A stretch of 64,000 bases of DNA from the IMG/VR virus record IMGVR_UViG_3300042465_004012, positions 1 to 64,000 of that record; one strand, 5' to 3'. Below the pieces are notes generated by a model. That model had not been told where the DNA came from. It worked only from the letters and a program-made list of their open reading frames with translations, and searched no databases. The DNA comes from a virus. Each line of letters begins with the position of its first letter. The stretch's first letter is position 1. Below are positions 8,686 through 17,446 of the stretch, piece by piece. The position numbers and the translations under genes are program-made.

Positions 8686-9736
8686 AGCGATTATCTTGAA
8701 TGATAGTCACTTTGGATTCAAAGGTGATTCCACTGTTGTAAACGAATACTTTATTCGATTCTTTGAGGAACAACTGTTTCCTTATATCGAAGAACACAAA
8801 ATTCAATATGTCTTTCATTTGGGTGATCTGTTTGATCGCCGAAAGTATATTAATTTTAGAACTCTGAACCAAGTTCGAGAAAGAGTATTTGATGTCTTTG
8901 AAAAGTTGGGTACAGAGAACCACATTATCTGTGGGAATCATGATACCTTTTTCAGAAATAATAATTCATTAAATTCATTAACTGAAATGCTGTCCAAGTA
9001 TAAAAATTGGACTGTATACTCAGAACCAACAGACTTACAGTTTGGTCCAAACAAAGAATATTCAGTGGCATTGCTTCCGTGGATCAATTCTGAGAATGAA
9101 GATCGATCAGGTACTTTCATCAAAGAAAGCAATTCAACGATCTTATTGGGTCACCTTGAGTTAGCTGGCTTTCAAAGTATTCGTGGTGTCTTTATTGATG
9201 CTGGTTACGATCCCACATACTTTAGTAGATACGAGTATGTACTAACCGGACATTACCATGTATCTTCTCGTAGAGATAATATTCATTATCTTGGTACACA
9301 ATATCAAATGGCTTTCTCAGATGTATGGGAGAAAAAAGGATTTCATGTATTTGATTTTGCAACCAGAGAACTTGAGTTCATTGAGAACCCAATGAAACTT
9401 TTTTATACCATAGACTATAACGAAGATGAAAAATTAAAATTAGACTATGAAACATACAAAGATTCATATGTTAAAATTTTTGTAAAGAAGAAGACTAAAC
9501 CACTTCCCTTTGAAAAGTTTATAGATAAATTTTATGAAGCCGGAGTTGCTGACTTATCTATATCAGAAGAAGTTCCACAAACAACAGAAGCTCTTGATAT
9601 TGATATAGAAAAAGATACTCTACAGTTGTTGTATGAAGAGATTAACAACATAGAAGAGAAACTTGACAAAAACTTCTTACACGATATTATCACTACAACA
9701 TATCAAACTGCACTCGTAGGTGACATAGATGATTGA
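8678..9736 (+). CDS. gp47: Recombination endonuclease subunit gp47 (Mre11/SbcD-like)
   Basis: 352 residues, near T4 gp47 (339). Calcineurin-type phosphoesterase motifs occur in order: NDSH (8-11), GDLFDRR (49-55), GNHD (86-89), GHLE (158-161) and GHYH (191-194), which coordinate two metal ions. It forms the Mre11-Rad50-type complex with gp46 that resects double-strand ends to load UvsX for recombination-dependent replication. The start overlaps gp55 by 8 nt and has GGAGGT upstream. It ends by overlapping gp46, so the two subunits are coupled. Confidence 0.95.
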   Translation: MCKAIILNDSHFGFKGDSTVVNEYFIRFFEEQLFPYIEEHKIQYVFHLGDLFDRRKYINFRTLNQVRERVFDVFEKLGTENHIICGNHDTFFRNNNSLNSLTEMLSKYKNWTVYSEPTDLQFGPNKEYSVALLPWINSENEDRSGTFIKESNSTILLGHLELAGFQSIRGVFIDAGYDPTYFSRYEYVLTGHYHVSSRRDNIHYLGTQYQMAFSDVWEKKGFHVFDFATRELEFIENPMKLFYTIDYNEDEKLKLDYETYKDSYVKIFVKKKTKPLPFEKFIDKFYEAGVADLSISEEVPQTTEALDIDIEKDTLQLLYEEINNIEEKLDKNFLHDIITTTYQTALVGDIDD

Positions 9737-11450
9737 ATTCAAAAAAATACGTATTAAAAACTTTGGTTCATTTGGTAACTCATTTTCTGAGATTGAGTTG
9801 GATAACTACAAGTTAACTCTTGTAACAGGTACTAATGGACACGGTAAGTCATTTGCATTTTTAGATTCGATAACCTTTGCATTATTTGGTAAGCCATTTC
9901 GTCCTGTAAATATTCCTCAACTCATCAATAGCATTAATAGTAAAAATTGTGTTGTTGAGATTGAATTTTTCAAGGGTAAGACCAAGTATATGGTAAGAAG
10001 GGGATTAGCCCCCAAAATCTTTGAAATCTATAAGGATGACATTTTGTTAGATCAAAATGCCAAATCTAAAGATTATCAGGATATGTTGGAAGAGAATATT
10101 TTAAGCTTTGGTTATGCTGCCTTTAAGCAGGTAGTTATTCTGGGGAAAAGCTCTTTTACGCCCTTCATGCAATTAACCCCCGCAGAGCGCAGAAAGATCA
10201 TAGAAGGGCTCCTGGACCTCGATATCCTTGCTGAAATGGCAACGGTGGTGAAGGGCAAACTCTCAGATCTTAAAGGACACATTCAAACTACTCAAAGTTT
10301 GATGACTATCACAAATGAAAAATTAAAGTCCCAAAAAGAGATTCAAAAGCAAGTTAAACAAAATTATGATGATTTGATAGATCGCAATAATAATAAGATT
10401 GCAGAACTACGAGCAAAGGAGACTACCTTTGTATCTGATTATAATGTTGCAACTAAGACTTTAACCGAATTAAAGACTAAAAGCGCGGAATTAGACAAAA
10501 AAATCTTTAAATTTAAGAATTTTGTTTCTGTAGAAAGTAAATTGTCTGTACAATATGATACGTTATGTGCAGAAATATTAACAACAGAATCACAACAATC
10601 ATGTAGTTGCTGTGGTCAAGAATTGACCGAAGCAGTTAAATGTGAAATTTTGAGCTCTAAGTATAGTAGACGAGACGAGTATAAAACGGCACTGGAAGAG
10701 GTTTCTGTAAAACTCAAAGAACTTACCGAATTGGAGGAAACAAAAGAGGAATTACAGACAGTGTTGAAGAAGGCGGTATTGGACCAGACCATGGCTACTA
10801 GGGAAAAGCAAATTCTTCAGAATCGTATTGAAGAATTGACAGAAGAAAATGCTGATCTCGAAACGAAGCATCTGGACAACAACGAAATTTATGATACAAT
10901 CAAAACTACCGAGCAAGAGATTAAGAGTCAAACGAAAATTTACCAAACAGCAATCAAAGAGCAGATTCATTATGATGTTGTGTATGATCTTCTGCGTGAT
11001 GGCGGCTTAAAAAGTAAGATCATTAGACACTATGTTCCGGTCATCAATAATTTTGTTAATAAATATCTAGAGAAACTGAATCTATATGTTGATTTTAATT
11101 TGAACCAAGAATTCAAAGAAACAATCAAATCAAGATATAGAGATGAGTTTTCCTATCTGTCCTTCTCAGAAGGAGAGAAGCAAAGAATTGATTTAGCGAT
11201 TTTAATGACATGGCGAGAGATAGCAAAGATGAAAAATAGTTTAAACTGCAACCTATTGATATTTGATGAAATACTTGATTCATCATTAGATGCAACAGGA
11301 ACTGAAAACTTCTTAAAGATACTGACTAAAATGAAAAACAAATGTTCAGTTTTTATCATCTCCCATAAGAGTGATCAACTCATTGACAAATTTGATCAAG
11401 GAATACAGATAGAGAAGAAAAATAATTTCTCTAGAATAAAAACAACGTAA
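9729..11450 (+). CDS. gp46: Recombination endonuclease subunit gp46 (Rad50/SbcC-like ATPase)
   Basis: 573 residues (T4 gp46 is 560). Walker A GTNGHGKS is at 34-41; two long coiled-coil stretches flank a zinc-hook-like motif (SCSCCGQEL, about 291-299); the ABC signature LSFSEGEKQRIDLAIL and Walker B LLIFDEILDSSLD are near the C-terminus. The ATPase opens and closes around gp47 to regulate end resection. It overlaps gp47 by 8 nt. A GC-richer stretch near 10150-10260 stands out from the AT-rich surroundings but the frame is intact. Confidence 0.95.
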   Translation: MIEFKKIRIKNFGSFGNSFSEIELDNYKLTLVTGTNGHGKSFAFLDSITFALFGKPFRPVNIPQLINSINSKNCVVEIEFFKGKTKYMVRRGLAPKIFEIYKDDILLDQNAKSKDYQDMLEENILSFGYAAFKQVVILGKSSFTPFMQLTPAERRKIIEGLLDLDILAEMATVVKGKLSDLKGHIQTTQSLMTITNEKLKSQKEIQKQVKQNYDDLIDRNNNKIAELRAKETTFVSDYNVATKTLTELKTKSAELDKKIFKFKNFVSVESKLSVQYDTLCAEILTTESQQSCSCCGQELTEAVKCEILSSKYSRRDEYKTALEEVSVKLKELTELEETKEELQTVLKKAVLDQTMATREKQILQNRIEELTEENADLETKHLDNNEIYDTIKTTEQEIKSQTKIYQTAIKEQIHYDVVYDLLRDGGLKSKIIRHYVPVINNFVNKYLEKLNLYVDFNLNQEFKETIKSRYRDEFSYLSFSEGEKQRIDLAILMTWREIAKMKNSLNCNLLIFDEILDSSLDATGTENFLKILTKMKNKCSVFIISHKSDQLIDKFDQGIQIEKKNNFSRIKTT

Positions 11451-11455
11451 CAGTC

Positions 11456-11644
11456 ATGAACCCAGAAAATTTTGAAAAATTTAATAACCGTCCGAATCAG
11501 AAGATGTTCAAGTCACAAAACGGAAAGAAGCGCAATCAGCGTGAACGTCGTAATAATCGGTATCAAGTAAAAAATATAATAAATGACTTGATTGTTGGTG
11601 TTGATCCAGTGTATAATAAGCCTAATCATAATGACGAAAACTAA
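11456..11644 (+). CDS. Small basic protein between gp46 and gp45
   Basis: 62 residues, Asn/Arg/Lys-rich (RNQRERRNNRYQVKNI), no recognised domain. It sits five bases after gp46 and overlaps the start of the clamp gene by 14 nt, so it is co-translated with the replication genes. T4 also has tiny open frames in this interval. The high positive charge suggests nucleic acid contact, which is inference only. Confidence 0.6.
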   Translation: MNPENFEKFNNRPNQKMFKSQNGKKRNQRERRNNRYQVKNIINDLIVGVDPVYNKPNHNDEN

Positions 11645-12293
11645 ATTAAAACTCTCGCGTACCACACTCAGTATTCTAAAAAATCTTGCCGGAATTAATT
11701 CCAACTTATTGATTAAGCCGGGTAACGTAATCAAGACTGTTTCACCAAGTAAGACTTTGTTTGTCGAAGCCCAAGTGGAAGAAGACTTTCCAGTTGAGGT
11801 TGCTATCTGGGATCTCGGTCAATTCCTTGGAGTTGTTAGTTTGTTCCAAGATCCAGAGTTTGAATTTGATGATAACTGTGTGACAGTTCAGTCAAACAAC
11901 TCTGCAGTAAAGTATTTCTATTCTGCTCCTGCCCTGTTGACTGTACCTACAAAGAACTTGACTATGCCTGCAGTATTGTATGAGTTCCCACTCACACAGG
12001 CTACCTTTGGTGAACTTAGCAAGGCATCCGCAGTGCTACAGGTTAGTGATCTTGAGATGCGTGGAGAAGACGGTATTGTTTCTCTCACTGTCTCCAAGAA
12101 GAATGACCCGAGTTCCAACTCATATACAGTTAATGTTGGTAAGACTGATGGTGATTTTGCTTATACTCTTGACATGTCAAATCTGAAGTTGCTACAGGGT
12201 GACTACACTGTATCTCTCACTGATACTGTTGTAAGTCGATTTGCACATGATACTATGAGTCTGAATTATTACATCGCCGTCGAAAAGAACTGA
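11631..12293 (+). CDS. gp45: DNA polymerase sliding clamp gp45
   Basis: 220 residues from ATG 11631 (T4 gp45 is 228). A longer in-frame start at 11592 would add hydrophobic residues read over the previous gene and is rejected. The sequence MTKTKLKLSRTTLSILKNLAGIN is the usual gp45 N-terminus, followed by two PCNA-like beta-rich domains. It forms a trimeric ring for gp43 and, in T4, also activates late transcription with gp55. It is followed directly by its loader genes gp44 and gp62. Confidence 0.9.
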   Translation: MTKTKLKLSRTTLSILKNLAGINSNLLIKPGNVIKTVSPSKTLFVEAQVEEDFPVEVAIWDLGQFLGVVSLFQDPEFEFDDNCVTVQSNNSAVKYFYSAPALLTVPTKNLTMPAVLYEFPLTQATFGELSKASAVLQVSDLEMRGEDGIVSLTVSKKNDPSSNSYTVNVGKTDGDFAYTLDMSNLKLLQGDYTVSLTDTVVSRFAHDTMSLNYYIAVEKN

Positions 12294-12300
12294 GGTAACT

Positions 12301-13254
12301 GTGACTAATGTTTCCGATATTTCGGATTTGATTTGGGTCGAAAAGTATCGCCCAAAATCAATAAGTGATTGTATTCTTCCTCAGAGCCTCAAAAGCACTT
12401 TTGAAGGAATTGTAAAAAACAAGAAGATGCCCAATTTGATGCTATGTGGTAAACCCGGTACAGGAAAAACCACAGTAGCACGGGCTCTATGCAATGAATT
12501 GGATATTGACTATATTATAATCAACTGCTCTGAGCAGAATGGTATTGATACATTAAGAACCACAATTCGTTCTTATGCATCAACCAAAGCATTGAATGGT
12601 AACAAAAAGGTTATTATTCTTGATGAGTTCGACTATGCAAATCCACAATCCATGCAGCCAGCATTACGTGGTGCAATGGAAGAGTTTGCAGTAAATTGTA
12701 ATTTCATTCTGACCTGCAATTACAAAAGTCGAATTATTGATCCAATTCACAGTCGGTGTACTGTTATTGATTTTGTATTCCCACCAAATGATCGATCTGT
12801 TATTGCATTAAAGATGCTTGGTAGATGTCAGCAGATCCTAAAGTCTGAAAAGATCAAAGGTGAGCCAGAAGTTTTGGCGAGTCTCATTGTCAAACATTTT
12901 CCCGATTTTAGAAGGGTTATCAATGAGATGCAAAGATATTCGGCACATGGTGAGATTGACATTGGTATTCTGACTGACGCAGAAGACAGTAATATCAAAG
13001 AATTGATTTCTTTCATGAAAAAGAAAGACTTTGGTTCTTGCCGTAAGTGGGTTGCAACAAGTTCAGAAACAGGCTCTCCAGATTTTTATAGAAAGATATA
13101 TGATATCCTATATACCTGTCTCAAAAAGCCTTCTATCCCATCAATGATTCTGATTATATCAGATTATCAATACAAATCTGCATTTGTGGCTGATCAAGAA
13201 ATCAATAACATGGCAATGATTTGTCAGTTAATGATGGAATGTGAGTTTGAATAA
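12301..13254 (+). CDS. gp44: Clamp loader ATPase gp44
   Basis: 317 residues (T4 gp44 is 319), read from GTG 12301 with GAGGT (12292-12296) upstream. AAA+ motifs: IWVEKYRPKSI N-terminal box, Walker A GKPGTGKT, Walker B VIILDEFDYA, and the SRC motif HSRCTVIDF carrying the trans-acting Arg finger. Four copies assemble with gp62 to open and load gp45 on primer-template. The stop codon shares a base with the gp62 start (TAATG). Confidence 0.95.
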   Translation: MTNVSDISDLIWVEKYRPKSISDCILPQSLKSTFEGIVKNKKMPNLMLCGKPGTGKTTVARALCNELDIDYIIINCSEQNGIDTLRTTIRSYASTKALNGNKKVIILDEFDYANPQSMQPALRGAMEEFAVNCNFILTCNYKSRIIDPIHSRCTVIDFVFPPNDRSVIALKMLGRCQQILKSEKIKGEPEVLASLIVKHFPDFRRVINEMQRYSAHGEIDIGILTDAEDSNIKELISFMKKKDFGSCRKWVATSSETGSPDFYRKIYDILYTCLKKPSIPSMILIISDYQYKSAFVADQEINNMAMICQLMMECEFE

Positions 13255-13634
13255 TGCAATTAAAAGACTTTCTGAATAGTATCAATTCATCTAAAGAAAA
13301 CCTATTAGATGCAGACGTTAAGTCAGAAAAACTATATCTTCCGTTTATTGTAAATAAATGCTTATCATATTTTCCTGATACATTGTTTACTGTAAATCAG
13401 ATCAATCAGGTACCACATATTGACAAAAAAATGCAATATGACTATCTGCTGCATTCTATAAGAGCAAAGAAGCGGTTTGCCCCTTGGACTAAAAAGATAG
13501 AGGATTCTAAGATTGAGTTATTAAAACAAGCCTATCATATATCGGAAAAGAAAGCATTAGAAATAGCAGATTTGATCAATGAAGATCAATTAGCTGAAAT
13601 TCTGCAATCCCAATATACTGGCGGACATAAATAA
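13254..13634 (+). CDS. gp62: Clamp loader small subunit gp62
   Basis: 126 residues, shorter than T4 gp62 (187) but similar to gp62 of marine T4-like phages. It has the characteristic AKKRFAPWTKK motif preceded by MQYDYLLHSIR. It nucleates the gp44 tetramer and lacks an ATPase motif of its own. Position (immediately after gp44, TAATG overlap) supports the call. Its end overlaps an ATAAATA late-type promoter placed in front of the next gene. Confidence 0.85.
   Translation: MQLKDFLNSINSSKENLLDADVKSEKLYLPFIVNKCLSYFPDTLFTVNQINQVPHIDKKMQYDYLLHSIRAKKRFAPWTKKIEDSKIELLKQAYHISEKKALEIADLINEDQLAEILQSQYTGGHK
13627..13633 (+). promoter_or_regulatory. Late-type promoter (ATAAATA) before regA
   Basis: ATAAATA overlaps the gp62 stop codon; predicted start near 13639, leaving a 17-nt leader that contains GAGG before the ATG at 13656. 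Confidence 0.55.
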
Positions 13635-13655
13635 CTCTGTTACTGAGGAGTTATT

Positions 13656-14078
13656 ATGTCGATTAATAATGATATATTTAAAGGGGTGGGTGTCCCTGTC
13701 AAACTTTTAAAACCAGATAATTATTTGGTAATCAAAGAAACCCTTGAGCGTATTGGGGTTAGTCCCAAAAATAAAAAAGTTCTTTATCAGTCATGTCACA
13801 TTCTTCATAAAAATAATAATTACATAATTGCTCATTTTAAAGAATTATTTAAATTAGATAATTTAAAATCAGAAGTATCAGAAGAAGATATCTCTCGTCG
13901 TAACGCGATTATTAATTTATTAGAAGAATGGGATCTGATTGAAGTTCTTGATGAGAGTTTGATGGAAAATATCATGCCAATTAATGGACTGAAAATTCTT
14001 CAGTATAGTGAAAGAGATACATGGGATCTTATCCCAAAATTTAATACAGGAACCCTTAGGAAATTTTTCTCGGAGTGA
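13656..14078 (+). CDS. regA: Translational repressor RegA
   Basis: 140 residues (T4 RegA is 122). The conserved core VKETLERIGVSPKNKKVLYQ...SCHILHKNNNYIIAHFKELF and the RRNAIINLLEEWDLIE helix are typical. RegA binds AU-rich leaders of early phage messages and blocks ribosome binding, including that of the clamp genes just upstream in T4. It has a good ribosome-binding site (GAGG). In T4 the next gene is the polymerase gene 43; here about 20 kb of fibre and accessory genes intervene. Confidence 0.9.
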   Translation: MSINNDIFKGVGVPVKLLKPDNYLVIKETLERIGVSPKNKKVLYQSCHILHKNNNYIIAHFKELFKLDNLKSEVSEEDISRRNAIINLLEEWDLIEVLDESLMENIMPINGLKILQYSERDTWDLIPKFNTGTLRKFFSE

Positions 14079-14081
14079 ACA

Positions 14082-15362
14082 ATGCATAAAATTACACTGT
14101 GTATGATCGTAAAAAACGAATCGCATATTATTAAAGAATGTTTGGAGTCAGTTGCAAAGTATATTGATTATTATGTAATCTGTGATACTGGATCAACTGA
14201 TGAGACCAAGACTATTATTAAAGAGTATTTTGATTCAGTCAATATTCCCGGCGAAATCCATGATCACGAATGGGTTGATTTCGGATTTAATAGAACAAAA
14301 GCATTTGACCAATGCCGTGGAAAGACGAAGTGGGTCTTGATGATTGATGCTGATGATTATATTGAAGGTAATATGCCTACAAACTTCGATGATACAATTG
14401 ATGGTTATTCCGTCAATATCATGAGAGGTAATTTTCAGTGGAAGCGTGTTCAAATTTTTAATCTTAATAATAAGCACTGGAAATACGAAGAACCAATTCA
14501 CGAATACCCAATTGCTGAACTTCCAATGAATGTACATCACTTAAATGGTGAATATGCATTCCAAGTTCGCACAGCAGGATATCGTACAATTTCTTGTGCA
14601 ACTCAACAAGAAAAATATTGGAAAGATTATCTTCTATTAGAAGCAGCGTTACTTAAAGATCCAACATCTTTACGTAAACAATTCTATCTAGCACAATCAG
14701 CATTTGATTGCCAAAAGTTTGATTTGGCTGAACAAGCTTACCAGAAGCGTGTTGACATGGGTGGATGGAATGAAGAAGTTTTCTTTTCTCAACTTCGTGT
14801 AGCCTTTTGCAGAGAACTGCAAGGTAAACCTGTTGAAGAAGTTGCAGATGCTTTTCTGAAGTCATGGGAAATTAGACCATCAAGAGCAGAACCTCTTTAT
14901 CATCTATCTTGTGTCTATCGAAAACACGGAAGACCAGCCCCAGCATTTATGGCTGCTGTTCAAGCGTTGTCAATACCAAAACCAGAAAATGATATTTTGT
15001 TTGTAGATGCTGATCCATATGTATGGGGAATTTTAGATGAAATTACTTCTACTGCACACAGTGTAGGTAAATTTCATTTAGGATTACAGGCTGCAGATAG
15101 ACTGTTAAACGAAAGTCTGATTCCACCGGATCAAATTGAAAGAATTCAAAAGAATCGGCAAGCCTATTACAATAAAGTTATAGAGATTCAGGCACACATT
15201 GCTGAACAAAATAAAGTAAAACTTGAAGCGCAAGCTAAAGTAGATACTAAAGTTATTCCATCTACAACATTGAGTTTGACAAAACCAACTGTAAGTATGT
15301 CACCTCCAACAAAAGTATATGGACAAGAACATAAATTCAAGAAAAAGAGAGTTAAAAAATAG
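14082..15362 (+). CDS. Glycosyltransferase family 2 with TPR-like C-terminal part
   Basis: 426 residues. The N-terminal GT2 domain starts ITLCMIVKNESHIIKECLES and has CDTGSTDET and MIDADDYI (DxD), the donor-binding motifs. After HEYPIAE a helical repeat region (LYHLSCVYRKHGRPAPAFMA) resembles TPRs. The last 60 residues are polar and Lys-rich. Such GT2-TPR proteins occur in T4-like phages beside fibre genes and may glycosylate virion proteins; that role is inferred. It starts three bases after regA, with GGAGTG upstream. Confidence 0.8.
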   Translation: MHKITLCMIVKNESHIIKECLESVAKYIDYYVICDTGSTDETKTIIKEYFDSVNIPGEIHDHEWVDFGFNRTKAFDQCRGKTKWVLMIDADDYIEGNMPTNFDDTIDGYSVNIMRGNFQWKRVQIFNLNNKHWKYEEPIHEYPIAELPMNVHHLNGEYAFQVRTAGYRTISCATQQEKYWKDYLLLEAALLKDPTSLRKQFYLAQSAFDCQKFDLAEQAYQKRVDMGGWNEEVFFSQLRVAFCRELQGKPVEEVADAFLKSWEIRPSRAEPLYHLSCVYRKHGRPAPAFMAAVQALSIPKPENDILFVDADPYVWGILDEITSTAHSVGKFHLGLQAADRLLNESLIPPDQIERIQKNRQAYYNKVIEIQAHIAEQNKVKLEAQAKVDTKVIPSTTLSLTKPTVSMSPPTKVYGQEHKFKKKRVKK

Positions 15363-15375
15363 TATCTAGTACAAT

Positions 15376-15382
15376 CTAAATA
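15376..15382 (+). promoter_or_regulatory. Weak late-type promoter (CTAAATA) before collagen-like fibre
   Basis: CTAAATA in the 44-nt gap between the glycosyltransferase and the fibre gene. Predicted start near 15388, just before a perfect hairpin that covers the fibre start codon. Confidence 0.35.
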
Positions 15383-15390
15383 TTATACTA

Positions 15391-15412
15391 AGCCATACAT
15401 TTATGTATGGCT
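15391..15412 (+). promoter_or_regulatory. Perfect 10-bp inverted repeat spanning a fibre start codon
   Basis: AGCCATACAT (15391-15400) pairs with ATGTATGGCT (15403-15412) across two bases; the ATG at 15407 is in the 3' arm. It could hide the start codon in RNA or serve as a weak terminator (AGTTCTTTT follows). In the terminator case translation may begin at the in-frame ATG 15428. Confidence 0.55.
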
Positions 15413-17446
15413 AGTTCTTTTAATACCATGTATGATATATCTAAATCTCTTAAGTTAATAAAAGATCACCCATTACTTTTGATGGGTGCTACTTATTATA
15501 TTACCGAGAGTAATTCAAACGCAAAGATAATCAAAGTTGGTTCAGGTATTACAAAACTTTATATTCGTGATGAATATGGAGAGAATTATTTACTTGAAGG
15601 TAATGCAAACAGAATTAAAGAATTGTTTCAAGCAATTATGTTGTTTGAAAATATGGAAGGTGAAATTTACAAACTCAAGAGACCAATTGGTTCACTACAC
15701 CAAAATGTTCTTATTAAAGAAATTTCTGCTATTACAGCAGATGAAAATATCTATGTTGGTGGTGGAGTCACAGAACGTTACTTTATTGAAAAAAATAATA
15801 ATAAAGTTATTAAGTTTATTGGAAATTCTACACAAATCAAATATTTGTTTGAAAAAGTAGAACCACTTGTAGAACACAAAATTACTCCAGTCAAAATTAT
15901 TGAAAAACCTGTTGTTCGTCTTGTTGAAAAAACTATTCTACGAGAAACTATTCCTCAAATTGGATCACAAGGTGAAATGGGTCCAACGGGTATTATTGGT
16001 GCTCGTGGTGAAAAGGGAGACACCGGAGAAAAAGGAGATAAAGGTGACCAAGGAAACAAAGGCGATCAAGGAGAAATTGGACCCGTTGGTGAAATTGGTC
16101 CACCTGGTATACAAGGTGTTCAAGGAATACAAGGTCCACATGGACAAGATGGTAGTATCGGTCCTCAAGGTGATGTTGGACCTCAAGGACTGGTTGGTCC
16201 TCAAGGTATCCAAGGTAAACCAGGATCGAATGGACAGAATGGCAAAGATGGAATCCAGGGCGCGATTGGACCTCAAGGTCCGATGGGCGAAAAAGGAGAT
16301 CGCGGAGAGAAAGGCGAAAAGGGAGATCGAGGCCAAAATGGAAATCAAGGAATCTCAGGAGTCGCCGGTGCCGTTGGTCAAAAAGGCGAGAAGGGTGACA
16401 AAGGAGATAAAGGAGATATAGGAGTATCCCCTGTTATAACAGCTGAATATCCTGTTATATTAAAAGAAGGAAAAATTTCTTTTGATGCTCAAAAGTTGAC
16501 TTCTTTACTTGATCAATTTAAAAATCAAGATATACAAAAAGCCATTGATAGTTTTGCAAAAACTGCTACACCTGGTGGGGGTGGTTTGGGTATTCTATTC
16601 TTAGGATCCAGAGTTTTAAAATCAGTTAATGATATTAATTTTACTGGTAGTGGTGTTACCGTTATACAACGTGGTAAGGGTGTAGAAGTAAATATTTCTG
16701 GTGGTGGTGGTGGTGGAGATGTAAACCAATTGATTGCTGGTGCAGGAATTACTTTAAGTCCTCCCGGTGGCACTGGTAGCGTTACAATTACTAATCTGCT
16801 TTCATTAAAAGCAGTTCCAGGTGCAATTCAATTTGCTAATGATGATGTTAATGATTTGGCAGCAAATCAGTATTTAAAATTTGATGTTAATAATACAACT
16901 TTAGAAGTACCTTCAATTTTAAAATTAACTGGAGTAAGTAGTTTACCAGCATATATTGAATTTAAAAATGGTACATTACAAGAGACTGCACCAAATACTT
17001 TTACATATGGTGTAACTGCAGCAGCCGGATTCACTCAGGGTGATCGGTGGATGTCTTCCGATACTGGTATTGAATATGTGTATGTTAATGATGGCAATAG
17101 TCCACAGTGGGTTCAGCCAACTAATACAAGCAGCAATTCTACTCCAGTTTCAATTTTAGGAACAGTTGGTGTCACGGGAGCAACTTATACAGCATCTGTG
17201 GTTGATTATTATATTGGTGTTAGTTATGCAGGACCAGTTACAGTAACACTTCCAGTTGCTCCAGAAACTGGAAGAGAAATTGTTGTTAAAGATGAATCTG
17301 GTAATGCGGGTAATGGAGTTACACGTCAGATTACAATAGTTGGTGCAACATCTGCACACAAGATAGATAATCAAAGTTCAGCAATAATTAATTTAGACAA
17401 TGCAGCACTGCATTTTCTTTATAGAAACGGATGGAGAATAATATGA
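15407..17446 (+). CDS. Collagen-like tail fibre protein
   Basis: 679 residues. An N-terminal globular part with two related segments (ATYYITESNSNAKIIKVGSG and GGGVTERYFIEKNNNKVIKF) probably attaches to the virion. About 150 residues of Gly-X-Y collagen triplets (GEKGDTGEKGDKGDQG type) follow from around residue 190, then a Gly-rich hinge (SGGGGGGD) and a beta-rich tip including FTQGDRWMSSDTGIEY and a terminal domain. Collagen triplets form long trimeric rods in phage fibres. It ends with an ATGA overlap with the next gene. Alternative ATG at 15428. Receptor unknown. Confidence 0.8.
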   Translation: MASSFNTMYDISKSLKLIKDHPLLLMGATYYITESNSNAKIIKVGSGITKLYIRDEYGENYLLEGNANRIKELFQAIMLFENMEGEIYKLKRPIGSLHQNVLIKEISAITADENIYVGGGVTERYFIEKNNNKVIKFIGNSTQIKYLFEKVEPLVEHKITPVKIIEKPVVRLVEKTILRETIPQIGSQGEMGPTGIIGARGEKGDTGEKGDKGDQGNKGDQGEIGPVGEIGPPGIQGVQGIQGPHGQDGSIGPQGDVGPQGLVGPQGIQGKPGSNGQNGKDGIQGAIGPQGPMGEKGDRGEKGEKGDRGQNGNQGISGVAGAVGQKGEKGDKGDKGDIGVSPVITAEYPVILKEGKISFDAQKLTSLLDQFKNQDIQKAIDSFAKTATPGGGGLGILFLGSRVLKSVNDINFTGSGVTVIQRGKGVEVNISGGGGGGDVNQLIAGAGITLSPPGGTGSVTITNLLSLKAVPGAIQFANDDVNDLAANQYLKFDVNNTTLEVPSILKLTGVSSLPAYIEFKNGTLQETAPNTFTYGVTAAAGFTQGDRWMSSDTGIEYVYVNDGNSPQWVQPTNTSSNSTPVSILGTVGVTGATYTASVVDYYIGVSYAGPVTVTLPVAPETGREIVVKDESGNAGNGVTRQITIVGATSAHKIDNQSSAIINLDNAALHFLYRNGWRII

